NCBI GenBank assembly: GCA_949825025.1
Contig: OX463784.1
Location: 3,688,885-3,752,884, forward strand
DNA: 64,000 bases
Origin: Siphlonurus alternatus
Taxonomy: Eukaryota > Arthropoda > Insecta > Ephemeroptera > Siphlonuridae
Direction of reading: 5' to 3'
Shown here one piece after another: positions 38,819-49,872 of the stretch (its first letter is position 1; every line of letters starts with the position of its first letter). Under the pieces are notes generated by a model. That model had not been told where the DNA came from, made no database searches, and saw only the letters and a program-made list of their open reading frames with translations. The translations under genes and the position numbers were made by a program.

Positions 38819-40042
38819 ATGACGACTGTAAAAGAATTGAATGAACAGTTGCAATTAGTTAGAGTTACCATAACAAATTTACAATCTGCAAATGAAGATT
38901 TATCGTCAAAATACCATGATAGCGAGGCGCGTTTACGGGACGCTGAGCAACGTGTACAGAATCTTTCAGTTGTTAAAAATTTTCCATATGAAATATTATT
39001 ATTATTAAAACCATTTCATGGTACTGCATCAGAGAATATTTATTTGTTTTTTGAGCAATTTGAAAATCTTGTTAAATTAGCTACTTTTGAGGAAAATCAG
39101 AAATTATTGGGAATAAAAAGCAAGTTAGAGGACAGCGCGTTAGAATTTTCATATTGCAATGAAAAATGCAAGACCTCAGAAACATACGCAGAATTTAAGA
39201 AATGTCTGATAGATCGTTATAAGTCAAAAAATAATACTACATATTTTCGTACGCAATTGAGGGATGTCGTTAAGGAGGAAAACGAGAGCATTGAAGATTA
39301 TGCAGATCGCATTCAAAAAATTAATATCAAGACATATGATATTACTGGACAGTTGATTAGAGATAATGCCATTAGAGAGGAAGCAGATCAACGTGCATTG
39401 GAAACATTCTTAGAAGGATTGCGTGGAGATATTGATGCCAAGGTTAGAGCCACGTTGCCTAAAACATTTATAGAGGCAGTTACGAATGCAAACAATCATG
39501 TTGCAGCAGCGCGACGTGTCAAAACACGAGAGCCGGAGGAGATTCAGAAAGATGTTTTTGTTACTGACATTCAGCATTGCACGAGGTGTAAACGTACAAA
39601 TCGCGTTTTATCACAATGTTATGCAAGATTAGGAAATGATTCTCGAGGAAATTATACTGGACAACGTCTAGGACAGTCACCTCAATTTCAACCTCGTTTC
39701 AACAACTTCAATAATCATTTCTCGCGTCCACCTCGCATGTACTATACCAACTATGGTAGAAATTCATATGACAGAGGTCAGCAGCAGCAGCATCAGCAGC
39801 AGCAGCAGTTTCATCGTCAAGATCGTTGGAACCCAAATCAGCAGCAATATCGTTCAAATTGGCAGTCTAGACCACAGCCGTCTCAGCAGCAGCAGCAGTA
39901 CACTTCTTACCGTGGAAATTATAATAACCAACGAGGTTATTATGGCCCACAGCGAAATTCTCCGCAACAAAATGTAGAAAGACAGAGAGCAGTCCAAGCC
40001 ATAGAGACTCAGCGCGAGGAAATCGACGCCGGGAGTCGTTAA
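38819..40042 (+). CDS. Gag, copy 1, zinc knuckle mutated (407 aa)
   Basis: Structural protein forming the retrotransposon particle. Residues 1-50 form a probable coiled coil (LNEQLQLVRVTITNLQ). About 60-230 is the capsid-like retrotransposon gag domain (YLFFEQFENLVKLA, ESIEDYADRIQKI). Residues 254-267 are the nucleocapsid knuckle, and 270-407 are Gln/Asn/Arg/Tyr-rich. The knuckle is CX2CX4HX4C in the other copies, but here the codon at 39602 is CGC, giving Arg262 in place of the zinc-binding His. The mutation should impair RNA packaging by this copy. The stop is TAA at 40040; pol lies in the -1 frame and overlaps by about 115 bases. Confidence 0.95.
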   Translation: MTTVKELNEQLQLVRVTITNLQSANEDLSSKYHDSEARLRDAEQRVQNLSVVKNFPYEILLLLKPFHGTASENIYLFFEQFENLVKLATFEENQKLLGIKSKLEDSALEFSYCNEKCKTSETYAEFKKCLIDRYKSKNNTTYFRTQLRDVVKEENESIEDYADRIQKINIKTYDITGQLIRDNAIREEADQRALETFLEGLRGDIDAKVRATLPKTFIEAVTNANNHVAAARRVKTREPEEIQKDVFVTDIQHCTRCKRTNRVLSQCYARLGNDSRGNYTGQRLGQSPQFQPRFNNFNNHFSRPPRMYYTNYGRNSYDRGQQQQHQQQQQFHRQDRWNPNQQQYRSNWQSRPQPSQQQQQYTSYRGNYNNQRGYYGPQRNSPQQNVERQRAVQAIETQREEIDAGSR

Positions 40043-43000
40043 TTATTCCCCAGCGAAGCGAACTCCCTATCAGCACCGTTCCCGTTTATATACTCAATAA
40101 CGAGAACGTAGAATGTGATGCTGGAGGACTGTTAGTCGATTTTTTATATCTTGGGAGAAAATACAAATTTTTAATTGATACGGCAGCTCAAATTTCCTTA
40201 GTATTTAAACATGTAACAGGAGTTAAAAAATTGAATAAAAATTTGTATCAAATTAAAGCTTTAGGAGATAGCAAAGTAAAGTCTTATGGTAGTATTAACT
40301 TGCATATAAAAATAGATAAAGTTGAATATAATGTAAATGCTCATGTAATTGATAATTACAACAAGTCATACAGTGGTGTGCTGGGTATTGATTTCTTGAA
40401 TGCATATCAAGCTTGCGTTGATGTGGGAGCGTGCACACTGAAGTTAGGCGACTCGATACGGGCCATTCCTCTTCAAATGTATACTCATGGAATGCAGACA
40501 GGTGTTAACTTGACAGAGGCCTCTGACACAAGATTATTAACACGATCCATTCTCCATCTTGCGCAACAAGAAGAAATACCCAAGGGTAATTCAAGAACAA
40601 TATTTTTAAGCATTCCCCGACTTATGAAATGGAGCAAGGTGTACCTTCTTGAACCGCTAGAAATTAATGAGTACATGGATACTCAGAAAGGATATGTAGC
40701 GAGAAGTATATGTGAAAGTATCACAACAAATAAGCATGGCCATGCAGAAAAAGTTATAGCTGTGACAATAGTAAATATGTCCAGACAAAATATTAAATTA
40801 ATAAAAGGTACACACGTAGCAGAAATATCTGTTATTGATGAGAGTGATATACAAGAAATGAATATGGAAGAAAATTGTGACGTCACACACTCTCACGATG
40901 AATATAATAAATATGAACATGCATATTTTGAAGAAAATGACAGGAAACTTGAAAATGAGAATAGACAAGTCTACTCAACAAGCATTAAATCTGATACTAC
41001 ATTACAGTTGAATGAAGAATTAATAGGTAAAAAATTATCTCACCTGCCAAGAGAGCAAGCAAAACAAGTAAAAGCATTAATAAATAAATATAAAGATTTA
41101 TTCTTGGATCATGTGAAAATTCCAGCAGCTACAACTATAACACACCGGATTGTTACCACTTCTGATGTTCCAGTACGACGTCCCGGATACAGAATAGCAA
41201 AGCAATTACAGCCAGTTATTGATGAATTCGTTGAAAAAAGTTTGAAAGTTGGAAAAATACGACATAGCTTTGGACCATGGTCAGCCGGAATCGTTTTAGT
41301 ACGTAAAAAATCCGCTGATGGTCTCACAATTAAGTTTAGAATAACTTGTGATTTCCGTGGTTTAAACATCCAGACTGTACCTGAAAATTTTCCTACGCCA
41401 AATATTACAGAAACATTGGAAAATTTAGCAAATTGTGCATATTTTGTCCTAATTGATCTTAAAGATGCATTCCATCAAATTCCGCTACACGAGGATAGCA
41501 AAGAGAAAACAGGATTTTGTGTTCCATCTGGTAAATATGCCGGCATGTATGAATATAATTTTATGCCACAAGGATTACGAAATGCCAGTGCTACGTTTCA
41601 GAGATTTATACAAGGAGTTTTATATGGTCTCACACCCCTACAAACTTGTGTTTTTGTTGATGACATTATTGTTTTCGGAAAAGATTTTTCTACAACTTAT
41701 CAGAGACTAGATGAAGTTTTTAATAGATTACAAAAAGCAAATTTAACAGTAACCGTTGAAAAATGTGAATTGTTTGTCGACAAAGTTGTGTACTTAGCAC
41801 ACGAAGTTTCAAAAGATGGTATTCGAGCCGACCCCAGACTAACAAAAGTCATAAAAGAATTTCCCACACCGACAAAAATAGCTCAAGTTCAGAGTATGTT
41901 AGGTTTGACTGGATATTATCGAAAAATGATAAAAGGGTATGGAGATATCGTCTATCCGCTTACTGAATTAGTAAAGAATTCAAAATCAACAGATATTATT
42001 GATTTTACACCAGAATGCAAAGAAGCTTTAGAAAAAATTAAGAAAATTTTAACTTCACGTCCAATATTAGCTTTTCCGGATTTTTCAAAAGAATTTATTC
42101 TCGCCAGTGATTGTTCTAATTTTTGCTTAGGTTCCGTTCTCAGTCAGAAAAATGAGAAGAATGAAGAACTACCTGTAGCTTATGCATCGAGAAAACTTAC
42201 GTCCGCTGAACAACGAACGACGTGCACGGAGAGAGAAATGTTAGCTCTTGTATGGTCGTGTAATCATTTTAAATATTATTTACTAGGACAAAAGAATTTT
42301 ACAGCAATCACAGATCACTCAGCTTTAATTCACATGAAAACAATGAAAAATCCAAGTGATAAAATACAGCGTTGGTTAATAAAGTTAGCAGACTTTAACA
42401 TGACAATTTTACATAAACCAGGTAAATCAATAGCTCATGCCGATAGTCTCAGTAGATTTGTGCATGTAATTGATCATATACCTGTGATTAATGTTATTGA
42501 AAGCGAAGATATGATTCGTGAACAGTCTACGGACGAGGTATGTCAAAAATTACGTACCACAAAGAATTTTCTTATACGAGATAATGTTATATATAAGCGT
42601 ACAGCTTTTGGTTATCGCATATTATTACCCGCATCATTGCGTGAGGTAGTATTAAAGCAGCACCACGACTCAATATTGTCAGGACATTTCGGCAAAAGAA
42701 CAATAAACAAGGCAGTCGCCGATCAATATTGGTGGCCAGGCCGTAGAAAATATGTTATGGACTACGTATCTGAATGCAAGAAATGTGCAGAACGTCATGT
42801 AACACCTCCTACAAAACTCAAGTTACATGAAATGCCCGAAACTTTTGCACCATTCGACCGTGTTGGAATCGATATAACGCAATTACCAACAACGAAGTCA
42901 GGTTTTACATACATTTTAACATTAATTGATCATTTTTCTAGATATTTAATTATGGTTCCATTAAAGCAACAAACTTCAGAAAATATTGCCAGAGCCATTG

Positions 43001-43875
43001 TCATGCATTTAGTTCTTAAATTTGGTATACCGAAAACTTGGATCACAGACCAAGGTGCAAATCTGTTATCTCATATTATGACTGATGTTTGTAAATTATT
43101 AAATATTACAAGATTACGAACTAGCAGTTATAAACCATCTACAAATGGTAGGACAGAGATTGTACATAAAACAATTAAAAAATGGCTTAGTTTTTATGTT
43201 AATAAAGAACAAGATAATTGGGATGAACTTTTAGATTACGCAGTTTCAGCATATAACTCTAAAATTCATGCAAGTACTCAATTCAGTCCGTATGAAATAG
43301 TATATGGACGAAAAATGAATTCACCTTTTGATTGTATTCAAAACACAAAAACTTCAAGTTTACTTACAAATGATCATGTTAAAAAATTAGCAACAAAATT
43401 ACGTAGTACTTGGAAAAATGTACAAAATTTTAATCAGAAAGCATTCAATACACAAGCTAAACAGTATAATAAAAAATTAAATGTTAAAGAATTCAAGATA
43501 GGTGATTTAGTTATGTTGACTAACCCTGTCGTTGCAGTAGGAAAGAGTAGAAAATTAACTCCTTCTTTCACTGGACCTCATAAAATTATTGATGTAAAAC
43601 CACCATGTAATTTACTTTTATTGTTAACGAATGGCAAGAAAATTTTAATTCATGCAAATAGGTTAAAAATGTACAAGGAGCATAGGCCTAGTGATTCTGG
43701 CTCTCTCTCTCTTTTTCAGATACAACCGACAGTCAGCAACACGCCGAACGTCTCGACACTTTCCACTATTCCCCCTAAAATCATAGTGCCGAGAACAATT
43801 ATTTATCGTCCAAATTTAAATAAAAATTTACGTCAAACGACAGGCCGATTACAAAAAGGATTTTATAAAGTTTAA
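39928..43875 (+). CDS. Pol, copy 1: protease, RT, RNase H, integrase
   Basis: Open from 39928 to TAA at 43873, -1 relative to gag; no in-frame ATG begins it, so a gag-pol shift is expected, although I see no classic slippery heptamer in the overlap. Order: aspartic protease (LIDTAAQ, Asp at 40177), reverse transcriptase (FVDD, 41653-41664), RNase H (Asp 42109, Glu 42229, Asp 42313), integrase HHCC zinc finger (His 42664 and 42685, Cys 42775 and 42784), DDE core (Asp 42871, Asp 43048, Glu 43156), and a C-terminal GPY/F-like module (TPSFTGPHKI). This order (integrase last) defines Ty3/Gypsy. All catalytic residues are present. Confidence 0.95.
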   Translation, partial: PTRLLWPTAKFSATKCRKTESSPSHRDSARGNRRRESLIIPQRSELPISTVPVYILNNENVECDAGGLLVDFLYLGRKYKFLIDTAAQISLVFKHVTGVKKLNKNLYQIKALGDSKVKSYGSINLHIKIDKVEYNVNAHVIDNYNKSYSGVLGIDFLNAYQACVDVGACTLKLGDSIRAIPLQMYTHGMQTGVNLTEASDTRLLTRSILHLAQQEEIPKGNSRTIFLSIPRLMKWSKVYLLEPLEINEYMDTQKGYVARSICESITTNKHGHAEKVIAVTIVNMSRQNIKLIKGTHVAEISVIDESDIQEMNMEENCDVTHSHDEYNKYEHAYFEENDRKLENENRQVYSTSIKSDTTLQLNEELIGKKLSHLPREQAKQVKALINKYKDLFLDHVKIPAATTITHRIVTTSDVPVRRPGYRIAKQLQPVIDEFVEKSLKVGKIRHSFGPWSAGIVLVRKKSADGLTIKFRITCDFRGLNIQTVPENFPTPNITETLENLANCAYFVLIDLKDAFHQIPLHEDSKEKTGFCVPSGKYAGMYEYNFMPQGLRNASATFQRFIQGVLYGLTPLQTCVFVDDIIVFGKDFSTTYQRLDEVFNRLQKANLTVTVEKCELFVDKVVYLAHEVSKDGIRADPRLTKVIKEFPTPTKIAQVQSMLGLTGYYRKMIKGYGDIVYPLTELVKNSKSTDIIDFTPECKEALEKIKKILTSRPILAFPDFSKEFILASDCSNFCLGSVLSQKNEKNEELPVAYASRKLTSAEQRTTCTEREMLALVWSCNHFKYYLLGQKNFTAITDHSALIHMKTMKNPSDKIQRWLIKLADFNMTILHKPGKSIAHADSLSRFVHVIDHIPVINVIESEDMIREQSTDEVCQKLRTTKNFLIRDNVIYKRTAFGYRILLPASLREVVLKQHHDSILSGHFGKRTINKAVADQYWWPGRRKYVMDYVSECKKCAERHVTPPTKLKLHEMPETFAPFDRVGIDITQLPTTKSGFTYILTLIDHFSRYLIMVPLKQQTSENIARAIVMHLVLKFGIPKTWITDQGANLLSHIMTDVCKLLNITRLRTSSYKPSTNGRTEIVHKTIKKWLSFYVNKEQDNWDELLDYAVSAYNSKIHASTQFSPYEIVYGRKMNSPFDCIQNTKTSSLLTNDHVKKLATKLRSTWKNVQNFNQKAFNTQAKQYNKKLNVKEFKIGDLVMLTNPVVAVGKSRKLTPSFTGPHKIIDVKPPCNLLLLLTNGKKILIHANRLKMYKEHRPSDSGSLSLFQIQPTVSNTPNVSTLSTIPPKIIVPRTIIYRPNLNKNLRQTTGRLQKGFYKV

Positions 43876-45201
43876 TTTAATGTATTTAATTCAATTCAAT
43901 GCTGTCAAATTTTAATCTTATTAAATATTTAATATATATCTAAAAATAAAAATAAATAAATAAAATAAAATTAATATATAAAATATTTAACTTATATAAA
44001 ATCTTGATGTCATTTTCTTTTTAAAATATTGTTAAAGTCAATAATTAAATTTTGCATGCATTTAATTCAACAATAAATATTGTTAATATATAAAAATATT
44101 TCTATGTGTTTAACTTTTAATGTCACAGGGGCGTGACAATTTTCGTTTTGTTAGATAATGTAACTGTAATAATAACTATAATTGTAATTGTGAAGATTGT
44201 TACTCTTCAAGCTTTATATTGCATTGCATCCCTTTAAGAGAGCTTTTGCATATGAGGGTATTTCTTCTGGAAGTACCTTTGCCCACTCACATCTGGGCGT
44301 GGCGGTCCGTGACTATGGATTGCATTGTGTGATTGACGCGCGCATCTTAATGTATTTAACATTGATCGCTTACTTCCCTATATAAAGAATAGCGGAGGGT
44401 GAATTCTCTCACTCGCATCTCTCACTGCTCGGACTTCTTCTTCTACACACGCCACCTACATGAACCATCACCGCTATGGAAAGTGGACATAGTCTCTGCA
44501 AGACTTCTTGGACTTAGCCTCGGTGATAACTGTATAATGTTACAACTACAATGAACGAGTATTAATAAATAGTTATATCTACACTACATGTTTGTATGAT
44601 TCCATATCATAGACAAGCCATCCTGCAAATCCTACAATTAGTTGATAGTATATTTATTAAGTGACTATCACTGGTGTTAGAAGTGGATTACAGATAATAG
44701 TAATATATACAGAGAGATAATATATATTTACTATTACATTGGTCTCAGAATGGGATTCGAACTCACGGCTTTATAAAAAAAAAAAAAAAATAAATAAATA
44801 AATAAATAAAAATAAAAATAAACAGTTTATAAATTAAAATAATAAAAAATTTATAAAAAAAATGGTTTATATTGACATTTGTGCTTCGAACTGAACGTTT
44901 CTTCTATTATAAAGTAAATGCAACAAATTTTCGACTTCAACTCTTCGCGGCCTACCAGACAGCCAATCGACGACAAGGGCCATCTTGTCCCCGCAGTTGA
45001 ACTTCAGCTTTAAGAACTTCGAGAACACGCCTAATTGATTTTCCAGACCTTCCGCACGGCAGAGAGAGCGAGGTAGGTCTATGCTCTTTATTATTCTTAT
45101 TATTGAAATATTAAAAAATGCATATTTATAAATATAAAAAGTTTTCTTGCCAAAATTTGAGTCTTTTTTAAATTGTTTTTAAAGTTAAATAATTAATTAA
45201 A

Positions 45202-46425
45202 ATGACGACTGTAAAAGAATTGAATGAACAGTTGCAATTAGTTAGAGTTACCATAACAAATTTACAATCTGCAAATGAAGATTTATCGTCAAAATACCAT
45301 GATAGCGAGGCGCGTTTACGGGACGCTGAGCAACGTGTACAGAATCTTTCAGTTGTTAAAAATTTTCCATATGAAATATTATTATTATTAAAACCATTTC
45401 ATGGTACTGCATCAGAGAATATTTATTTGTTTTTTGAGCAATTTGAAAATCTTGTTAAATTAGCTACTTTTGAGGAAAATCAGAAATTATTGGGAATAAA
45501 AAGCAAGTTAGAGGACAGCGCGTTAGAATTTTCATATTGCAATGAAAAATGCAAGACCTCAGAAACATACGCAGAATTTAAGAAATGTCTGATAGATCGT
45601 TATAAGTCAAAAAATAATACTACATATTTTCGTACGCAATTGAGGGATGTCGTTAAGGAGGAAAACGAGAGCATTGAAGATTATGCAGATCGCATTCAAA
45701 AAATTAATATCAAGACATATCATATTACTGGACAGTTGATTAGAGATAATGCCATTAGAGAGGAAGCAGATCAACGTGCATTGGAAACATTCTTAGAAGG
45801 ATTGCGTGGAGATATTGATGCCAAGGTTAGAGCCACGTTGCCTAAAACATTTATAGAGGCAGTTACGAATGCAAACAATCATGTTGCAGCAGCGCGACGT
45901 GTCAAAACACGAGAGCCGGAGGAGATTCAGAAAGATGTTTTTGTTACTGACATTCAGCATTGCACGAGGTGTAAACGTACAAATCACGTTTTATCACAAT
46001 GTTATGCAAGATTAGGAAATGATTCTCGAGGAAATTATACTGGACAACGTCTAGGACAGTCACCTCAATTTCAACCTCGTTTCAACAACTTCAATAATCA
46101 TTTCTCGCGTCCACCTCGCATGTACTATACCAACTATGGTAGAAATTCATATGACAGAGGTCAGCAGCAGCAGCATCAGCAGCAGCAGCAGTTTCATCGT
46201 CAAGATCGTTGGAACCCAAATCAGCAGCAATATCGTTCAAATTGGCAGTCTAGACCACAGCCGTCTCAGCAGCAGCAGCAGTACACTTCTTACCGTGGAA
46301 ATTATAATAACCAACGAGGTTATTATGGCCCACAGCGAAATTCTCCGCAACAAAATGTAGAAAGACAGAGAGCAGTCCAAGCCATAGAGACTCAGCGCGA
46401 GGAAATCGACGCCGGGAGTCGTTAA
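45202..46425 (+). CDS. Gag, copy 2 (407 aa)
   Basis: As copy 1, but with the intact CX2CX4HX4C knuckle. It has one private change: His replaces Asp in KTYDITGQ (codon CAT at 45721). As its pol is deleted, this element could only move with enzymes supplied by other copies. Confidence 0.95.
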   Translation: MTTVKELNEQLQLVRVTITNLQSANEDLSSKYHDSEARLRDAEQRVQNLSVVKNFPYEILLLLKPFHGTASENIYLFFEQFENLVKLATFEENQKLLGIKSKLEDSALEFSYCNEKCKTSETYAEFKKCLIDRYKSKNNTTYFRTQLRDVVKEENESIEDYADRIQKINIKTYHITGQLIRDNAIREEADQRALETFLEGLRGDIDAKVRATLPKTFIEAVTNANNHVAAARRVKTREPEEIQKDVFVTDIQHCTRCKRTNHVLSQCYARLGNDSRGNYTGQRLGQSPQFQPRFNNFNNHFSRPPRMYYTNYGRNSYDRGQQQQHQQQQQFHRQDRWNPNQQQYRSNWQSRPQPSQQQQQYTSYRGNYNNQRGYYGPQRNSPQQNVERQRAVQAIETQREEIDAGSR

Positions 46426-47297
46426 TTATTCCCCAGCGAAGCGAACTCCCTATCAGCACCGTTCCCGTTTATATACTCAATAACGAGAACGTAGAATGTG
46501 ATGCTGGAGGACTGTTAGTCGATTTTTTATATCTTGGGAGAAAATACAAATTTTTAATTGATACGGCAGCTCAAATTTCCTTAGTATTTAAACATGTAAC
46601 AGGAGTTAAAAAATTGAATAAAAATTTGTATCAAATTAAAGCTTTAGGAGATAGCAAAGTAAAGTCTTATGGTAGTATTAACTTGCATATAAAAATAGAT
46701 AAAGTTGAATATAATGTAAATGCTCATGTAATTGATAATTACAACAAGTCATACAGTGGTGTGCTGGGTATTGATTTCTTGAATGCATATCAAGCTTGCG
46801 TTGATGTGGGAGCGTGCACACTGAAGTTAGGCGACTCGATACGGGCCATTCCTCTTCAAATGTATACTCATGGAATGCAGACAGGTGTTAACTTGACAGA
46901 GGCCTCTGACACAAGATTATTAACACGATCCATTCTCCATCTTGCGCAACAAGAAGAAATACCCAAGGGTAATTCAAGAACAATATTTTTAAGCATTCCC
47001 CGACTTATGAAATGGAGCAAGGTGTACCTTCTTGAACCGCTAGAAATTAATGAGTACATGGATACTCAGAAAGGATATGTAGCGAGAAGTATATGTGAAA
47101 GTATCACAACAAATAAGCATGGCCATGCAGAAAAAGTTATAGCTGTGACAATAGTAAATATGTCCAGACAAAATATTAAATTAATAAAAGGTACACACGT
47201 AGCAGAAATATCTGTTATTGATGAGAGTGATATACAAGAAATGAATATGGAAGAAAATTGTGACGTCACACACTCTCACGATGAATATAATAAATGA
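46311..47297 (+). pseudogene. Pol remnant, copy 2 (protease and start of linker only)
   Basis: The frame is open from 46311 through the protease and stops at TGA (47295-47297) at the deletion junction. Reverse transcriptase, RNase H and integrase are gone. The extreme C-terminal pol sequence resumes at 47309 and ends at 47454. The junction carries an extra GAACATG copy, i.e. short templated filler. Confidence 0.9.
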
Positions 47298-48317
47298 ACA
47301 TGAACATGCAGTCAGCAACACGCCGAACGTCTCGACACTTTCCACTATTCCCCCTAAAATCATAGTGCCGAGAACAATTATTTATCGTCCAAATTTAAAT
47401 AAAAATTTACGTCAAACGACAGGCCGATTACAAAAAGGATTTTATAAAGTTTAATTTAATGTATTTAATTCAATTCAATGCTGTCAAATTTTAATCTTAT
47501 TAAATATTTAATATATATCTAAAAATAAAAATAAATAAATAAAATAAAATTAATATATAAGTTATTTAACTTATATAAAATCTTGATGTCATTTTCTTTT
47601 TAAAATATTGTTAAAGTCAATAATTAAATTTTGCATGCATTTAATTCAACAATAAATATTGTTAATATATAAAAATATTTCTATGTGTTTAACTTTTAAT
47701 GTCACAGGGGCGTGACAATTTTCATTTTGTTAGATAATGTAACTGTAATAATAACTATAATTGTAATTGTGAAGATTGTTACTCTTCAAGCTTTATATTG
47801 CATTGCATCCCTTTAAGAGAGCTTTTGCATATGAGGGTATTTCTTCTGGAAGTACCTTTGCCCACTCACATCTGGGCGTGGCGGTCCGTGACTATGGATT
47901 GCATTGTGTGATTGACGCGCGCATCTTAATGTATTTAACATTGATCGCTTACTTCCCTATATAAAGAATAGCGGAGGGTGAATTCTCTCACTCGCATCTC
48001 TCACTGCTCGGACTTCTTCTTCTACACACGCCACCTACATTAACCATCACCGCTATGGAAAGTGGACATAGTCTCTGCAAGACTTCTTGGACTTAGCCTC
48101 GGTGATAACTGTATAATGTTACAACTACAATGAACGAGTATTAATAAATAGTTATGTCTACACTACATGTTTGTATGATTCCATATCATAGACAAGCCAT
48201 CCTGCAAATCCTACAATTAGTTGATAGTATATTTATTAAGTGACTATCACTGGTGTTAGAAGTGGATTACAGATAATAGTAATATATACAGAGAGATAAT
48301 ATATATTTACTATTACA

Positions 48318-48834
48318 TATTGATGGAGGACTTAAAAGTGTCCATACATACAGTTCTTATGGGTGAAGTCATAAACAATGTTTTGCATCAAGGAATTAGT
48401 CAAATTTATTTTATTTATCCATTCTCTCCTACAATCAACACATCACAGTAGATTTTTGTTGAGGTTAATAGGATATGTCATTAGTCATTAACATATAGTG
48501 GTTGAAATTTAACTATATATCTATTATATATATATATATATCTATTAAGGGTAAGATAACGCCACCAATGTTATAAAAAGTCCCTCAAACAAGGATACAC
48601 CTTAAGAAACCCCTAAGAGCTTACAGCTCGCGGCGGCCGGGGTACTGGGTAGGGATAAGGTAAGGGATTCGTAGATGATTCGTGTCACCTTCCCCTAAAG
48701 GTAGAGATAATACGGATCAGCTGGCCCAATGCTAAAAAAATCCCATTCATTAAAATTATGAAAAAAATTTAAAATGTTCTCCTCTACATCCCCTATCAGT
48801 GGGTAAAATATCATGCAGGCATACAAAAACGAAA
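48318..48834. repeat. Repeated flank segment S, copy B
   Basis: It begins TATTGATGG immediately after the CA of an LTR and ends at the TG of the next. The (AT)n run is shorter than in copies A and C. It shares AATTTAAC and GTTATAAAAAG variants with copy C against copy A. Confidence 0.9.
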
Positions 48835-49872
48835 TGTAACTGTAATAATAACTATAATTGTAATTGTGAAGATTGTTACTCTTCAAGCTTTATATTGCAT
48901 TGCATCCCTTTAAGAGAGCTTTTGCATATGAGGGTATTTCTTCTGGAAGTACCTTTGCCCACTCACATCTGGGCGTGGCGGTCCGTGACTATGGATTGCA
49001 TTGTGTGATTGACGCGCGCATCTTAATGTATTTAACATTGATCGCTTACTTCCCTATATAAAGAATAGCGGAGGGTGAATTCTCTCACTCGCATCTCTCA
49101 CTGCTCGGACTTCTTCTTCTACACACGCCACCTACATGAACCATCACCGCTATGGAAAGTGGACATAGTCTCTGCAAGACTTCTTGGACTTAGCCTCGGT
49201 GATAACTGTATAATGTTACAACTACAATGAACGAGTATTAATAAATAGTTATATCTACACTACATGTTTGTATGATTCCATATCATAGACAAGCCATCCT
49301 GCAAATCCTACAATTAGTTGATAGTATATTTATTAAGTGACTATCACTGGTGTTAGAAGTGGATTACAGATAATAGTAATATATACAGAGAGATAATATA
49401 TATTTACTATTACATTGGTCTCAGAATGGGATTCGAACTCACGGCTTTATAAAAAAAAAAAAAATAAATAAATAAATAAAAATAAAAATAAACAGTTTAT
49501 AAATTAAAATAATAAAAAATTTATAAAAAAAAATGGTTTATATTGACATTTGTGCTTCGAACTGAACGTTTCTTCTATTATAAAGTAAATGCAACAAATT
49601 TTCGACTTCAACTCTTCGCGGCCTACCAGACAGCCAATCGACGACAAGGGCCATCTTGTCCCCGCAGTTGAACTTCAGCTTTAAGAACTTCGAGAACACG
49701 CCTAATTGATTTTCCAGACCTTCCGCACGGCAGAGAGAGCGAGGTAGGTCTATGCTCTTTATTATTCTTATTATTGAAATATTAAAAAATGCATATTTAT
49801 AAATATAAAAAGTTTTCTTGCCAAAATTTGAGTCTTTTTTAAATTGTTTTTAAAGTTAAATAATTAATTAAA

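Larger units (their letters stand above)
37780..44738 (+). mobile_element. Ty3/Gypsy retrotransposon, copy 1 (LTR-gag-pol-LTR)
   Basis: The left LTR is 37780-38360 (TGTAACTG to ATTACA). The primer-binding site starts at 38362, TGGTCTCAGAATGGGATTCG, complementary to the 3' end of a tRNA resembling tRNA-Leu but one base short. Then come gag, pol and the right LTR (44159-44738), which is also the left LTR of copy 2. The LTRs differ at about three positions (0.5%), indicating youth if they were made together. No env, and no strongly purine-rich tract next to the 3' LTR; AGGGGCG at 44128 is the nearest candidate. Confidence 0.95.
44159..48317 (+). mobile_element. Ty3/Gypsy copy 2, internally deleted
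   Basis: It shares its left LTR with copy 1 and ends with LTR 47738-48317, directly followed by segment S copy B. Gag is intact, but about 2.8 kb of pol (equivalent to 40915-43729) is missing at 47294-47308. Confidence 0.95.

Noticed and set aside
43700..44160. An env gene downstream of pol
   Set aside because: Only about 280 bp of AT-rich non-coding DNA lies between the pol stop and the 3' LTR. The tttttcag near 43719 is inside pol and is probably not a splice acceptor.
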